From: Lumbricus rubellus
Lineage: Eukaryota > Annelida > Clitellata > Crassiclitellata > Lumbricidae
Direction: 5' to 3'
DNA length: 64,000 bases
Assembly (NCBI GenBank): GCA_945859605.1
Contig: OX243824.1
Coordinates: forward strand, 32,827,320 to 32,891,319
Below are positions 12,281 through 34,500 of this stretch, in pieces. Below the pieces are notes generated by a model. It saw nothing but the letters and a program-made list of their open reading frames with translations, did no database searches and was not told where the DNA came from. A program made the position numbers and the translations under genes. Position 1 is the stretch's first letter. Each line of letters opens with the position of its first letter.

Positions 12281-12868
12281 AGAAACGAGAATAAAACTTA
12301 CAAAAATGATTTTGAACAGTAACGAATGGGAAAAGGTAAAAGGTCTAGCGTGGAGGGAAGCGACATCAAATGGTGGTTGACCCTTCCTAAGGGCAGGTGC
12401 CTTACAATTTACGCGAAGACGTAGAAGCACTCTGATAATTGACTAAAACAATCGAATGCACCACACACGCATGCTCCAATGTTCTAATGTTCTGTCGATC
12501 GCTAAGTAATTCGTCCATTAATTGAATAGCATTGCAGCAAAAGACAAGACAAAACGTAGGTATGGACTGAATGTCAAGTTCATCAAGGAAATGGCATCGA
12601 CCTGTTGCGGTGGAGTCCATAGTCTGCATCGTCAGTTACCAACCATCTGACAATAAGGCTTAATAATAATAATTATTGCACTAGGTTTCAACAAAGCACT
12701 TTATAAATTTACTACATTATAATACACTGCAGCTAATGTTCAATTAGTAGGACCTTTAATTTTGCTTAACATCTCCGTAGAAAGACTGAAAGAGTTCATA
12801 TGGAGTTCCTGTTCAAAGAGCATTAAGGTCATGCGAATCAATGCCACAAATTAAAAATGAGTTAAATG

Positions 12869-13268
12869 GGGGTAAAATTTCATTTTAGCGTCGGTAATTA
12901 TTTTCTTAGCGTTTTTCTAACGGCTTCATTTCCAGCGGTTATTATTTCTTAGCGTATATACGAATTTCCGCTTTAATAGGCGTGAAATATAAGCTGGATG
13001 AAGGTTCTCTGTAGGTGAAATAGAAGCTGGATTGACGAAAACGACGCTTGAGAAATGAAAGCTGGATGAAGGTTTTCTATAGGTGAAATGGAAGCTGGAT
13101 GATTGGATGAAACCGGTTTCGCAATAGATTTCGGGGAGAAGACATATTTAACATCTTCATAGTCACCTTGGGTGACATTTATGCATAAACTGCACGTTGT
13201 GTGTCATTCTGATGCGACGATTTAATTTGCCATGAAAATAATTACCGACGTTAAAATGGGATTTTACC
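12869..13268. mobile_element. Foldback element (GGATGA-type core)
   Basis: The outer arms GGTAAAATTTCATTTTAGCG (12871) and its near-complement ending at 13268 enclose about 400 bp. The interior carries repeats of GAAATGGAAGCTGGATGA-type motifs and is rich in hairpins. No open frame. It shares its interior motif with 19950-20322, 20530-20985 and 50925-52285. Confidence 0.65.
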
Positions 13269-13604
13269 AAATGTTTTTTTTTACTTCTGATCTATTGCGA
13301 AGATCTGACCTTTCATTTTAAAAATCGTTTTGAACTTATTCTACTTGGTTGAAGAAATTCTCAACTCAGAAACGCATACGACATGGGTCTACTATAATTG
13401 CTAGAGGCCAACATGCGAATACAAGAACGTAGATAGGCCTACATCAGATTCTGTTAGTTTGCCGACGATTCTGCCTCTATTGCGGAAACTAAATCATAGG
13501 CCTATATAATAGAATTGCTGCAGTAATTCGAATGGCAGCATGCCTAATATAAAATGTAATGTTTATTCAATGAAAAATTAAGGTTATAACTCTGCTGCGT
13601 CGAC

Positions 13605-13667
13605 GTTTGACAAAATTAATTATATGTTTGACAAAATTAATTATATGTTTGACAAAATTAATTATTA
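13605..13667. repeat. 21-bp tandem repeat, three copies
   Basis: Three nearly perfect copies of a 21-bp unit beginning GTTTGACAAAATTAATTATA. Nothing else is recognised between 13268 and 13740. Confidence 0.85.
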
Positions 13668-13741
13668 TATTCTACACTTTTAAGATAAGCTGCAAAGCAC
13701 GAAATGCACTTATGTAGCGAATTGCTGAAAGCATTAATGTA

Positions 13742-14342
13742 GCCTTCTTCTTCTTCTTTCTGTTCTCTGCCCTTAGGCAGATTGTTCAAATGTTTGACGT
13801 CTCCATTCTTCCCTGTTCTGTGCATTCTTTTTCAGCTTCTGATAATCGTCTTTCATCATCCAACAACAGTCTTTGTCATATTTGAATTCGTCATACATTT
13901 AAGCGTGGGAACTTTAGGGAGATGGATTCCCATTGCCTTTCTCCCGGTGTTTTTACAGAGACACCATTTCCTAGCGTCGACATCCTTTATCGCCCGTCCT
14001 TCGGTTTCTTCGCCCATGGGGGCATCGCATATACCGGCGATTGCTCGGTCGCCCACCACGCTCTTTGCTTTCGAACAGGGGGACCTCGTGAAGGTGGCGT
14101 GGTTGGACATTTGGGTAGCAGAGGCTATTTGAGACGCTTGCTTGCTTGCCCCGTCCCCCCCACCCCCTAGTACCAGAAAATGTGCATTGGTGGCCCTAAC
14201 CAGCTGGACTCTGCAGTCCCTTCTGCATGGGTTCCCTTTTGTTACCAAGAGCGTTCATGTTTATTTTGATGTGATGATATATATATCTTGCGTGCTTATT
14301 GGCTCAATAAAATAAATTGACTTGACTTGACTTGACTTGACT
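13742..14342 (+). mobile_element. Probable LINE 3' end with (TTGAC)n tail
   Basis: The segment ends GGCTCAATAAAATAAATTGA and then several TTGAC repeats (14316-14342), a typical non-LTR retrotransposon tail. The body has no recognisable polymerase motif, so it would be mainly 3' UTR. Open frames on both strands here look accidental. Confidence 0.45.
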
Positions 14343-14379
14343 AAAACCTAAAGACCGATGCTCGGTGAACGGCAATGTA

Positions 14380-14710
14380 GAGTAAACCTTCGAGCATGCC
14401 ATTAGCTGCAATTAGACGATTAGAGCGTGCGTGTGCCACTCGGTGCATCCGTCATTGTACATGTATCACTCAATTATCATCATCTTCCTACTTTCTCTTT
14501 TAATTCAAGTTCATTGTACTTGGACAGGGTCAAACGCCATTAACGCCATTCATATTAATGTCTGGCGTCCTCCTTCCGGCTAAATGCATCCATCCGCCAC
14601 CATCCAGTGCACAGTATCTGCCTTGTCATAAGTTGTCCTGCGCTACAGTCCAGGCTGAGCCACGCCGCAGAAAGTTTATTCCAACAAGGGTTCTACATGA
14701 TAGTTGAGCG
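14380..14710 (+). promoter_or_regulatory. Conserved upstream block of gene B with putative leader-exon donor
   Basis: It matches 49080-49410 upstream of gene D, including GTGCACAGTATC and a shared donor GAGCG|GTAAG (14706-14715) versus GAACG|GTAAG. Inference: this is the promoter and non-coding exon 1 of gene B, ending at 14710 and splicing to the acceptor at 15383, 12 nt before the ATG. No TATA box is assigned. Confidence 0.45.
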
Positions 14711-15395
14711 GTAAGTCTTCGACAGAATCTTATCTAATTTGTTTCATATCTCAGGTCTCAGTGTCTTTTATCATTTCATAGTGTCCGCAAAAGATTCGTT
14801 GCCTCGTGCATTAGACACGAACACAATGGAATTTGATAATCTACGATAGCTAGGCTAAACATTAAAGAGCGAAATATAGGCCTAGCTGATCGCGTCTTTG
14901 GAACAGATAAAGTTAAGGTCTATAAAAAAGAACCTAAAGGCTTTCTTCATAACTCACGCCATTACATTTTAGCATTGGAAAGTAGGCTACGCACTTTCCT
15001 GTATAATCCAAAATAAAACTTTAACATGTGCGATTTTAATACTGAATGTAAGTAGCATGAGTTTCGCACGAGAGTTGGAAATAAAGCAAAAATTGAAGAA
15101 AAAATGATACAAATTTTGTTAGGCCTACCATTCAACTCTTGGAAACTCTTGGCTCATGAAAACATAACACTTAATGATAGTCAATGTTGGCAGTAGGCAA
15201 AGATTTTAGAAATAAGTAGATACTTCGAAAGTGGGGATGCCACTCTTACCCTACCTTGTCACTTTTGCACCACTTGCCCCTATAATACTATTTCACCAAA
15301 TTATATCTCTGATGTGCAATTTTCGACTTAATATATTAGTGTTGCACTCACTCTCACTACCAACCTCTTACGTCAATGTGTAGATAAAACTGAAG

Positions 15396-25368
<9,973 letters not shown>

Positions 25369-25744
25369 AATGCTGATTCCAGTAATCTTCAAGAATGCAA
25401 CTTTGAATCAATATGATTTATAGTTTCATTCTTGAAGAAATGGAGCTAGTCAATTTAGATTTGACATTTATTAATGCGAAGTAATGAGTGCACAACAATT
25501 TTATTTTTGTCTGAAGTAACAGTAGGCCTACTGTGTGTGTGTTATTTAAAATAGTTCTTTTATCAATATGCTCGGCAGTGAAGCACGATGTCTTTAATTT
25601 TAAAAGATGTTCTTAATAATTACCGGTTTAATATTTATAATTTATAATTGCGTCGTTTTTGTGCTGAATTTCCGATCACTTTTCAATTCTATGTAATATA
25701 ACAGTACTGTTAGTCTACTTTTAAAGAATTTGTCTCCGTGGGTG

Positions 25745-25951
25745 CAAGGCCGTAGCTACCATATGATTGTAAGAACTACAGTGCGTATTGTAAAATCGCG
25801 AAAAATAGTGTATTTTGGACCGTCGTGAATGTATTACGAGCAAAAAAGATAAGAAAAGCAGGCGATGACTAACAAAGGTCGTCAGAAAATTTCGCCCAAA
25901 AGAAAAAGTTGGGAAAACACCCCCCGAAATAAAATCCTGGCTACGGCCTTG
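25745..25951. mobile_element. hAT-type MITE with 8-bp target duplication
   Basis: A 207-bp element with ends CAAGGCCGTAGCTA and TGGCTACGGCCTTG (inverted). It is flanked on both sides by the perfect 8-bp repeat CGTGGGTG (25737-25744 and 25952-25959). No coding capacity. Confidence 0.9.
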
Positions 25952-27090
25952 CGTGGGTGTGTTTTAGCGTTTCAATATTTATGATTTTACGATCTCGCCT
26001 ATTGTTAGATGAGGGCGATGTTTAGTCCCGAGTTTCAGCACAACACTTAGGCCATCATTTGAACTGTATTGTATGACTTTAAATTTATTTGATTCGTTAT
26101 GATTAAACGACGTTGTTACTGAGGAAAATTTTGTGACAAAATAATAGGCACCGTGAATGTGTAAGACTATAACCAGCAAAAAGTGTAAAACCAATTAGAG
26201 CCTATTCCATACGATGTGGCCCTATCTAAGACCAGTAGGCCTACGTGTCCTGGGCCGAGGAGATCAGCCTGTGTGGTGGAGCGGAGAGTACGAGGATCTT
26301 CCACAGCCATAGTAGAGTGTCAGAGCTCCTCCAAATGTGCAGGAGTGACACTTAAGATGTGTAACCTAATAAAATATTGCAGCAATCATAGTGGATTTTG
26401 ACTGAAATTCTTTCTTTTCATCTTAGGCCTCTTAGTGAAAATTTATTTGATGTATTTATGTAGGCCTACATGTAAGACTTACGTATAGACACAAATATAT
26501 TTTTGCATGTTTTCTGCAGCAATAATAATATGGTCAATTCGACCGGTTTGATGTTAACATCCTTTTCTGCCGAATGACGACATCTTGCGACAAACGACTA
26601 ATTTTGTGATGGCGAGCCACGTTTAACTTTCAATTTTAAAAAAACATTATGCTATTTTAGGGCACGCGTACCCTCGAGCTATGGATTTAAGCCACTGTGA
26701 AGTGTCACATAGAAATAAGAGCTTCAAGATGAAATCCCCTTATTACATAGCCTACTTTATGATTGTGTTAGTAAATGCATCACTTCATTGGGTTTCAAAC
26801 TTCCCTAGCTACGACCTTGACAGCGAGCATAGACCAATGCGCCTTCACATCGTCAGCATTTTTAACTGATGGAGAAGTTCTTAGTGCGTCAACGGGATCC
26901 AGTTACTTGATGCATGCAGCATGTAAGTCAGTGGCCAATCGGAAACTGTGAGGGACACTGAAAATGGCGGAACAAAGAGGAGACAATTTTTGCATTCTGA
27001 TAAGGAGGAGCGAAACCATTCCAGATGTTAGTCTGTTAAGCCAAAGGAATTAGAGAAGCGCTGGAGAAGTGTATGCTGGTCAACAGAGTC

Positions 27091-27338
27091 CAGTGGCATA
27101 GCCAGGAATTTATGATGGAGGGAATTTATGGCCTGGCCATAGCCTATGCCCTTTTTGACACCAGCTCAACAGTACTACAGTAAATAAAAAAGGAATAAAG
27201 TAACAAACGGAATAAAGCAATAAAAACAATTGTCACTACAATAAATAGTTTTTGCTTTTCTTATTTAAATGGATAAATAATCCTTTAAAAAACCTTTCCT
27301 AAGCCAATGGAGGGTTTAACCCCGTTGTCTACGCCACT
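27091..27338. mobile_element. hAT-type MITE with 8-bp target duplication
   Basis: A 248-bp element with ends CAGTGGCATAGCCA and TCTACGCCACTG. The flanking 8-bp repeat ACAGAGTC lies at 27083-27090 and 27339-27346. No coding capacity. Confidence 0.9.
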
Positions 27339-28535
27339 GACAGAGTCGATTGCATCAGAAACCATCAACGCGCGGGTCAAAATAGAGATCTGCCCTGAAT
27401 CATTGGCGCCATGGAAGTCAAACAGGAGGCGTTTTAACAAGAGAGTCTTCGAAGAGTGATTCTTTAACAATCCAGATTGATCAGAAGGGAACAAAACATT
27501 AGCATTCTGAATCGAGCAATTGCCCAGCATAGTGAAGAACGGAAGGATGACATATTAAATGAATGTAGGTGCAGAATCCAGTAGGCACATTTTAGACGCC
27601 AGAGTTAAGATGAGCGTTCGCAGGTCGGCTCTTGCAATCTCACGCAGAGTAGAGAAACGATGGCTTGTGGACGAGTATAATAGGGTAATGCTGAGATGAA
27701 AAAATGCCTGCTGCTCCAAGGATCATGGGTGAAATAGTGATGGATAGACGTATCTCCCGGAAGTAATATTAATAACCATAGCAGAGGCCACACTAGAGTG
27801 GATTGATAAATAAATGACCACATGTATCCCATGACCATTTTCAGATAATAAAACGCTGATTATCGGTGAAAAGATGAACTAGTTCTCAGATGGATGGAAA
27901 GAGTTGCGAAGGTGAGATTGAAACTTTGATCAAAAACATTTCCTGTCGAAATATGAGATTGCATAAATGTCTGGCACGAAATGTTAATAAAACAATAATT
28001 TTGTCAGGAAATCGTTAACAGTTCACAACGTCGTTTAATCAAAAGATTCAACATGGAGTTAAAATCGTAAAATACCAGACAAGACATTAGTGATAAAAGT
28101 TGTGCTGAAACGTGGGCTTAGAAATCGTTCCTTGCCAAGCAATAATTATGCCATACACTAATTCATATGAAAATGTTCACATTCATTTATCGATATATTA
28201 TGCATTCAAGAAATGTTCTACAGAGAATAATATAAAAGAGAATAAAATGTGTGAGTGCTCGAAAATGCAGTAGAAATGTGCAATAATGTTAGTAGATTGA
28301 AAAATGTTCCAGCCAGTTAATTTAACGACCCGATGCTGCTTCTATAAGCCAAACAAACAATAATTGAAGCAAGATAATATTTTCTTCAGCTCCACGTTGC
28401 TCATTCAACATCAATTTTAGATCATCATACAATAGTTATTCTGCTCAAAACTGTCTGCATTCTAGACTGAAAAAATATTAGTCTGTGCGAATTAGAATAA
28501 AAGCTTGCATCTACTTCGCGGCAGGGAATAACGTT

Positions 28536-28993
28536 TCAACGGCGTTGCATCATCTTAGCGAATCTTGCAGCAGTAATAAATTCATTCAATATTAGAATGA
28601 ATAACTGGGAAACTTCGGCAACGGTGAGTATTGTGCCTCCAAGGATTAGTCCCAAAGCGCCGCCAATGTCGCAAACCAGTGTGAGGAAATCGTAGGCTGG
28701 AGTTGTTTGGATGTCGATGTAGTTCAGATCAGAGTAGAAGATATCCAGGTAGACGAGTTCCTTGCTCAGCTTAGACATCGTCAGATTCCGTCCCTTGAAC
28801 TGAGCCTTTTTCGACATGTAATTGAGGAAATGCTCTGACAGAGGACTTGAAGTTATTGAGTACGGATATGTTGGTATATGGCACTGCAGGGGACAATTAC
28901 ATTTACTATACACGCCGGATTGAAGCGACCATCTTATGACTTTCGACACGCAGGAAAAGAACTGGTCCACAGAGCATACGGGCCTGCTTTTGA
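28536..28993 (-). CDS. Gene C exon 7 (TM2, pore, C terminus)
   Basis: 458 nt. It encodes QFFSC, KCNCPLQCHIPTY, LVYLDIFYSDLNY, CDIGGALGLILGGT and the C tail. The acceptor is atttacag. Nearly identical to B exon 7 in the pore half. Confidence 0.93.
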
Positions 28994-31449
28994 CTGTAAA
29001 TAATCACAAAAATTGAGCACAGAAATAGATTTATTGCTCCAAGTAGGCCTACCGGTTTGGTCAAACCAGCCGTCATGACCAGCCTTCTGCACTCCGTTAG
29101 TTTAGTAATTACATGTAGGTCTATAATATTCATCTTGTGATTTAATTTGTACGTTTTATTAGCAAAATAATGTGTTGCATCAATGGCAATGTATTATAAT
29201 GACTAGGCCTACTACCTGCACGTGACTACTCTTTTGGATAACCATTCGGAATAGACAGCGCTCGTGTGAAAACTGGTGCTCTGCGCTTGGCTTTCGAGTG
29301 GCGCTCTAGAAATTTGGCGATTCAGATTCAGATTACGATTACCATTACGCACTGGGAATTAGGCTTACACATACACTTACAACGTCCATCACCTGCGCCC
29401 AAATTGAACAAACCTAAAAGCTGTGAATTATTATTTACTTACGGTTGAGTTCAGTTGTTTGACATTTACAAGCGGAATATATAATATCGTCCGCGCACCG
29501 CACCACGCACTTCTGGTACGTGTAGTCCATCCCATCACGACAACCACCATACGGAGCAGGCAACATAGACAACTACAATCATGTACAAAATTGTACATTT
29601 AATAATACGAATTGATGCAAAGTGTAAGGCCTAGATATCAGTTAGTGAGAATGGTCATGTAATAGTTGATTTTCAATCAATCAAAATTTATATAACGCCC
29701 ATACAATCAATCAATCAATTTTCGTTTAATCAAAGTACCTACCCAGGGGCATGTTCGGTGCCTTGGAGCTTATATATATTATGTTATAATACATGTATAT
29801 ATTTTATAATATAAATAATACAGATATTCCAATTTGAAAGTTCAACAATCTAGCACACAAACAATAATGAAAATATTTCAAATGTAAGTAACGGATTTAC
29901 TGCATTTGCCAATAAAGTAACATTGCACATTGCAAACAGTTGTGAATAAAATGTAAAAACATTTTTTATGAATTTTTAAAGAAAGCATCACGCCCAAAAT
30001 TTCACATAGAACCTTATAATACTCAATGTAAACAGAATGCGAGGGCTGAACATTTTTATTCCAGTTTGCAAATTCAGCATTCAAGAACACAAACAATAAT
30101 GAAAACATTACAAATTTAACTAGCGGATTTAGTTCGTTAAATAATATTTTGTCAATAAAGTAACATTGTACATCGCAAAAGGCTGTGAATGAAATGTAAA
30201 AACATTTTTTATGAATTTTTAAAGAAAGCATCACGCCCAAAATTTCACACAGAACCTTATAATACTCAATGTAAACAGAATGCGAGGGCTGAACATTTTT
30301 ATTCCAGTTTGCAAATTCAGCATTCAAGAACACAAACAATAATGAAAACATTACAAATTTAACTAGCGGATTTAGTTCGTTAAATAATATTTTGTCAATA
30401 AAGTAACAATGTACATCGCAAAAGGCTGTGAATGAAATGTAAAAACATTTTTTATGAATTTTTTAAAGAAAGCCCCACGCCCAAAAACCGGACATAGAGC
30501 CTTTTGAAAGTTATGATAATCAATGTACAGAATGTGTGGGCCCAATTATTATCAATAGATTCAGATCACGTGACTTGTGTGCAGCGGTCTTTTTTGCTGC
30601 ATACGTAATAGATTCAAATCACGTGACTTGTACGCAGCGGTCTTAATTGCTGTTGGACATAGAGCCTTATAATTCTCAAAAAGATGAAACATGGGACCAT
30701 CGACGTCTATTGAAATGCACGGAACATTGAGCCTTTTAATTTTGTAAATATCTCTGTTACTATTGAAGATCCAGCTTCGATTCTCACAGGACATGATAGC
30801 CCTGAACAAGATCTACGTCATGGTACCAATAACTAAAAAATTTCAAAATATGGACATAGAGCCTTAGGCCTATAATCAACCGACGCAATGTCGATACAGC
30901 GGGACTTAAGCCTAGCTTACGTTTCTAAGTGTAAATGGAATAGATGTCGAAACGCCCGTTCCGACTCTGAATCCAAGATCCTGAACAGCAGGTTCATCGT
31001 ATGGATCATGCAGAACAACCTACAGAGGATAACAGCACGGTACATTCTACATGGAAACAGACGGAGAAAATTATACAGGAAAAACAGTAGGCTGTACATG
31101 TAGCTGCAGTGAAGATAATGTAGGGCCTATTGTATATCATAGGTGCCGGAAAGATTTCAGCAGTGGTGGGTGGCCAAAATTACTTCGGCCCGAAAAAAGA
31201 AATCCGGAATAAATGCTTCGTGCACTTCTCGTGAATACTACTAATTTTTCCAGACAAAAAAGTTGATTACCTTTTTTAGGTCATCGACTTGAAATCTCGT
31301 GAAAAGTACTATTTTTTAAGGTTTCATTACTATTTTCCCGTGTCTGCTTGCCAGAAAATTCGACTTGCCCGAAATTTTAGAGGCATTTGCCCCCCTGGAC
31401 TCCGCCTCCAACCCCTATGTAGCCTATCGTATTGATCTAACTATATTAC

Positions 31450-31489
<40 letters not shown>

Positions 31490-31512
31490 TAGGTTTTGGT
31501 TTAGTTTTAACA

Positions 31513-31558
<46 letters not shown>

Positions 31559-34500
31559 GACCGTTTATATAGCGCACCTTCAAGGTAATCTACTCAGAAG
31601 CGCTCCCAATTCAACAACGAGAACGTCAGCTCCCAGTATTATTGGCTTTTTATAGACGCAACTATTCTACCACATCAGCACACAGTTACAAAGAAAAATC
31701 ATCTCATGTGTTTTTTTACAGGAAATAGAATATAAATAATCAGCTGAAAACAATCAGAAAGATTGTAAGTAAGAAATAAACGCTCAGAATGTGTTAATGT
31801 ATTTCCTTGAAGGATCATTAGAACGTAAACTATGCTATTGTTAACATTGCAGAGTTTTTTTATTGCGTATTATAGTCGCAGATATAAGGCCTAATTTTAA
31901 TCTTCGCCTTTAACCAAATTTATCGGGCGTGGGATCCTTGCTGCGCGGAGCCTTCGTCTCGCATCTTGCGTGCTTGAAATCTATATAAATAAAAATGTAA
32001 CTGAGTTTGTGTCGGGAACAAGGATCTCTTAAAGACTTGACCGATTGCTTTCAAAATTTCAGCAAAACGTTCCGTTCGAATACGTGCGGGTCTGCACAAT
32101 GCTTTTTTTGAAAGACCTTTTACAACAAAAAACAACTTTGCATTCGATTCGACCGATTCCGAGTTCAAATTCAACCCGTCGATATACCTTCACCGAATTC
32201 GGTCGAGTTTCAAATGGTGGTTCCGCACGGCTTTATATAGCGCACATTTAACACATTCCACAGCGGTCGTGTTCCGTACGCGTTTCTTGGGCGCTATCCG
32301 CGTCGCTGTCATGAAGGGCCGGTGTGAGGAAGGAAAGGAGGAGAGGGAGCGGGACGAAGAGAGAGGGGAGGGAGCGGAGGGTAGGAATGAAGCAGGGAGG
32401 AATGCAGGAATGCAGAGGAAGGGACGGTCGGACGGAGGGAGGGGGAGGAGCTGGGAGGGGAGGAGGGTAGGGTGGAGAGAAAGGAGGGTAGGGTGGAGAG
32501 AAAGGAGAGGTGGAAGGAAGGGAGAGGTGGGACGGGAGGAGCTAGAGGGGGAAGGGAGGGGAGGAGAGGGGGCAGGGGTGGCGAGGGGAGGAGATGAAAA
32601 GGGGATGGGTGGGAAGGGAAGGGGAGGGGAGTGGAGGTGGGAAAGGTGAGGGAAGGGGAAGAGAGGGAGGTGGAAGGAAATGGTGAGAAGAAGGGGAGGT
32701 GGAATGGAGGCAGGGATGGATGGTTGGACGCTCTTTTCAGACACGGCAATGCTTGGCCCGGTTCAGCTAGTTAATAATAATTATGTCAAGGTTTGCAGAT
32801 TTTGGAAATGCTATGGTGCGAGATCACGCCGAAAGTAGCTCAAAAGTCGCGAGATTAACAGCTAACAGCATTTTAATAAAGCAAATTACATTTTAAGAGT
32901 TTTGGAGTTTGACGCAGAATATTCATCCTGTTCAAACTCAAATCTACTTGTAATACACATTCGGTTGCAGTAAGCATAAATATTTTGCGCTCTAGTTACT
33001 TAATTTGAATGTCAACAGAACCGAATTGCGGAGACGTTATCGTTCAAATCAACAATAATTCTTAATAGTTTAAGTCACATACTTTGCTTTTGACTGTGTC
33101 CTTCTAATTATTAGAAGGACACAGTGAAAGCAAGGCATGTCTGTAATCAGGGTCCAACGTAGCACGGCAAAGAGTGGGCAAAGAGTGGGCTAAAGTAGGA
33201 GTTGAAGAATCCTTAAGCATATAGGCCTAATAGACTTACTTTGAATCCAACAGCTGAAGACATTGTCATGTAGGTGTCAGACTGGTTGACCCACAGCACG
33301 AGACGAAGTCCGTTATTGGCTCCAGGAAGAGTCGTCATGTAATTCGTCGTCACTTAGATTTATAGAACACAATCTTGTTAGAATTTGCCAGTATAATAAA
33401 TTTCGCACAACAAAGCTTTGACGATTTTTTTCATAACAATTATTGTTCAACAATGGCATAAATAGTATGCAAAACATTCCTCCTAGTCAGGTTCAAATGT
33501 CCGACCTTGCCTTTCTCATCCCTTCATGTTTAAACTCATCCGCTCGTCTCTCCTAGTCATCGATCCTTATTAGCATGATAATGTACGGTTTCCAGTCAAT
33601 CTCCGGTCTTCACAGTCTATTCCCATCCACTCCAACACAATTAATTATAGTCCTCTCCAATAAATTCTATCAAATGCTTATTCAAATAGAAATCTGAAGA
33701 AAAGGATGGTCAAAACATTGATATGGAGTGTGACATTATATGGCGCAGAGACATGGTCAATGAGAAAAGAAGACGTGAAGAGGCTGGAAGCTTTTGAAAT
33801 GTGGGTATGGAGAAAGATGGAGAAAATCAGTTGGACAAAGCACGTTTCAAATGAAGAAGTACTAACGATGGTAGAAGAGAAAAGATCTCTGCTGGACACA
33901 ATAAAGATAAGACAAAAGAATTGGGTGGGACATTTGCTAAGAGGTGACTCACTGCATAGAGAAATAATTGAAGGACGATTGGAGGGAAAGAGGTGCAGAG
34001 GAAGACCTAGACAAAAACTGCTGGACGGGATGATGGAAGATGGATACAGAGAACTGAAGGACATGGCACAACAGCGGGAAACGTGAACGGAGACATTGGA
34101 CGTTTAGACCTGCCACTTGGCGGAGAACGTAAAGAGGAAGAGAAATGCTTATTCATGCAGTCGAAGCTCAACTTGGGACCTACATCCCCACTCATTTCGA
34201 CAGCTCCCTTCTGTTAGTTGGCCTTCTCACACTCAGCGGTCGTTAGCCTTTAAGGTTCAAAGAATCGACGGCACAATGTGACACACATTTTGTCAATAAT
34301 ATTGCCTTTGCTTGAACAACAAAGTGAAATAGCATCTGTCAAAGAAGAAAAATAATAGGGCCATGGAGTGGCATAGACCCTCCACGTTTCAGCGGTAGAC
34401 CCACACCTTGCCACCTTGTGCTGTCAGTTCGTTGAACTCTATCGATCGTCATGGCCAGCCTTCTCCATTGCTTTCTTTCTGATGTCGCTTCTCTTAGTTG

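Larger units (their letters stand above)
25369..28535. other. Tail-to-tail spacer between genes B and C
   Basis: It should hold both 3' UTRs. I see no convincing further gene. It contains two hAT-type MITEs (described separately). The open frames near 26216, 26681 and 27605 have no recognisable domain and no splice support. Confidence 0.6.

Noticed and set aside
13856..14248. 130-codon minus frame near the putative LINE tail
   Set aside because: No recognisable domain, antisense to the repeat, no splice support.
32190..32749. Pro/Ser-rich (minus) and Gly/Glu/Arg-rich (plus) frames
   Set aside because: Same cause, the low-complexity purine tract within the element at 31980-32770.
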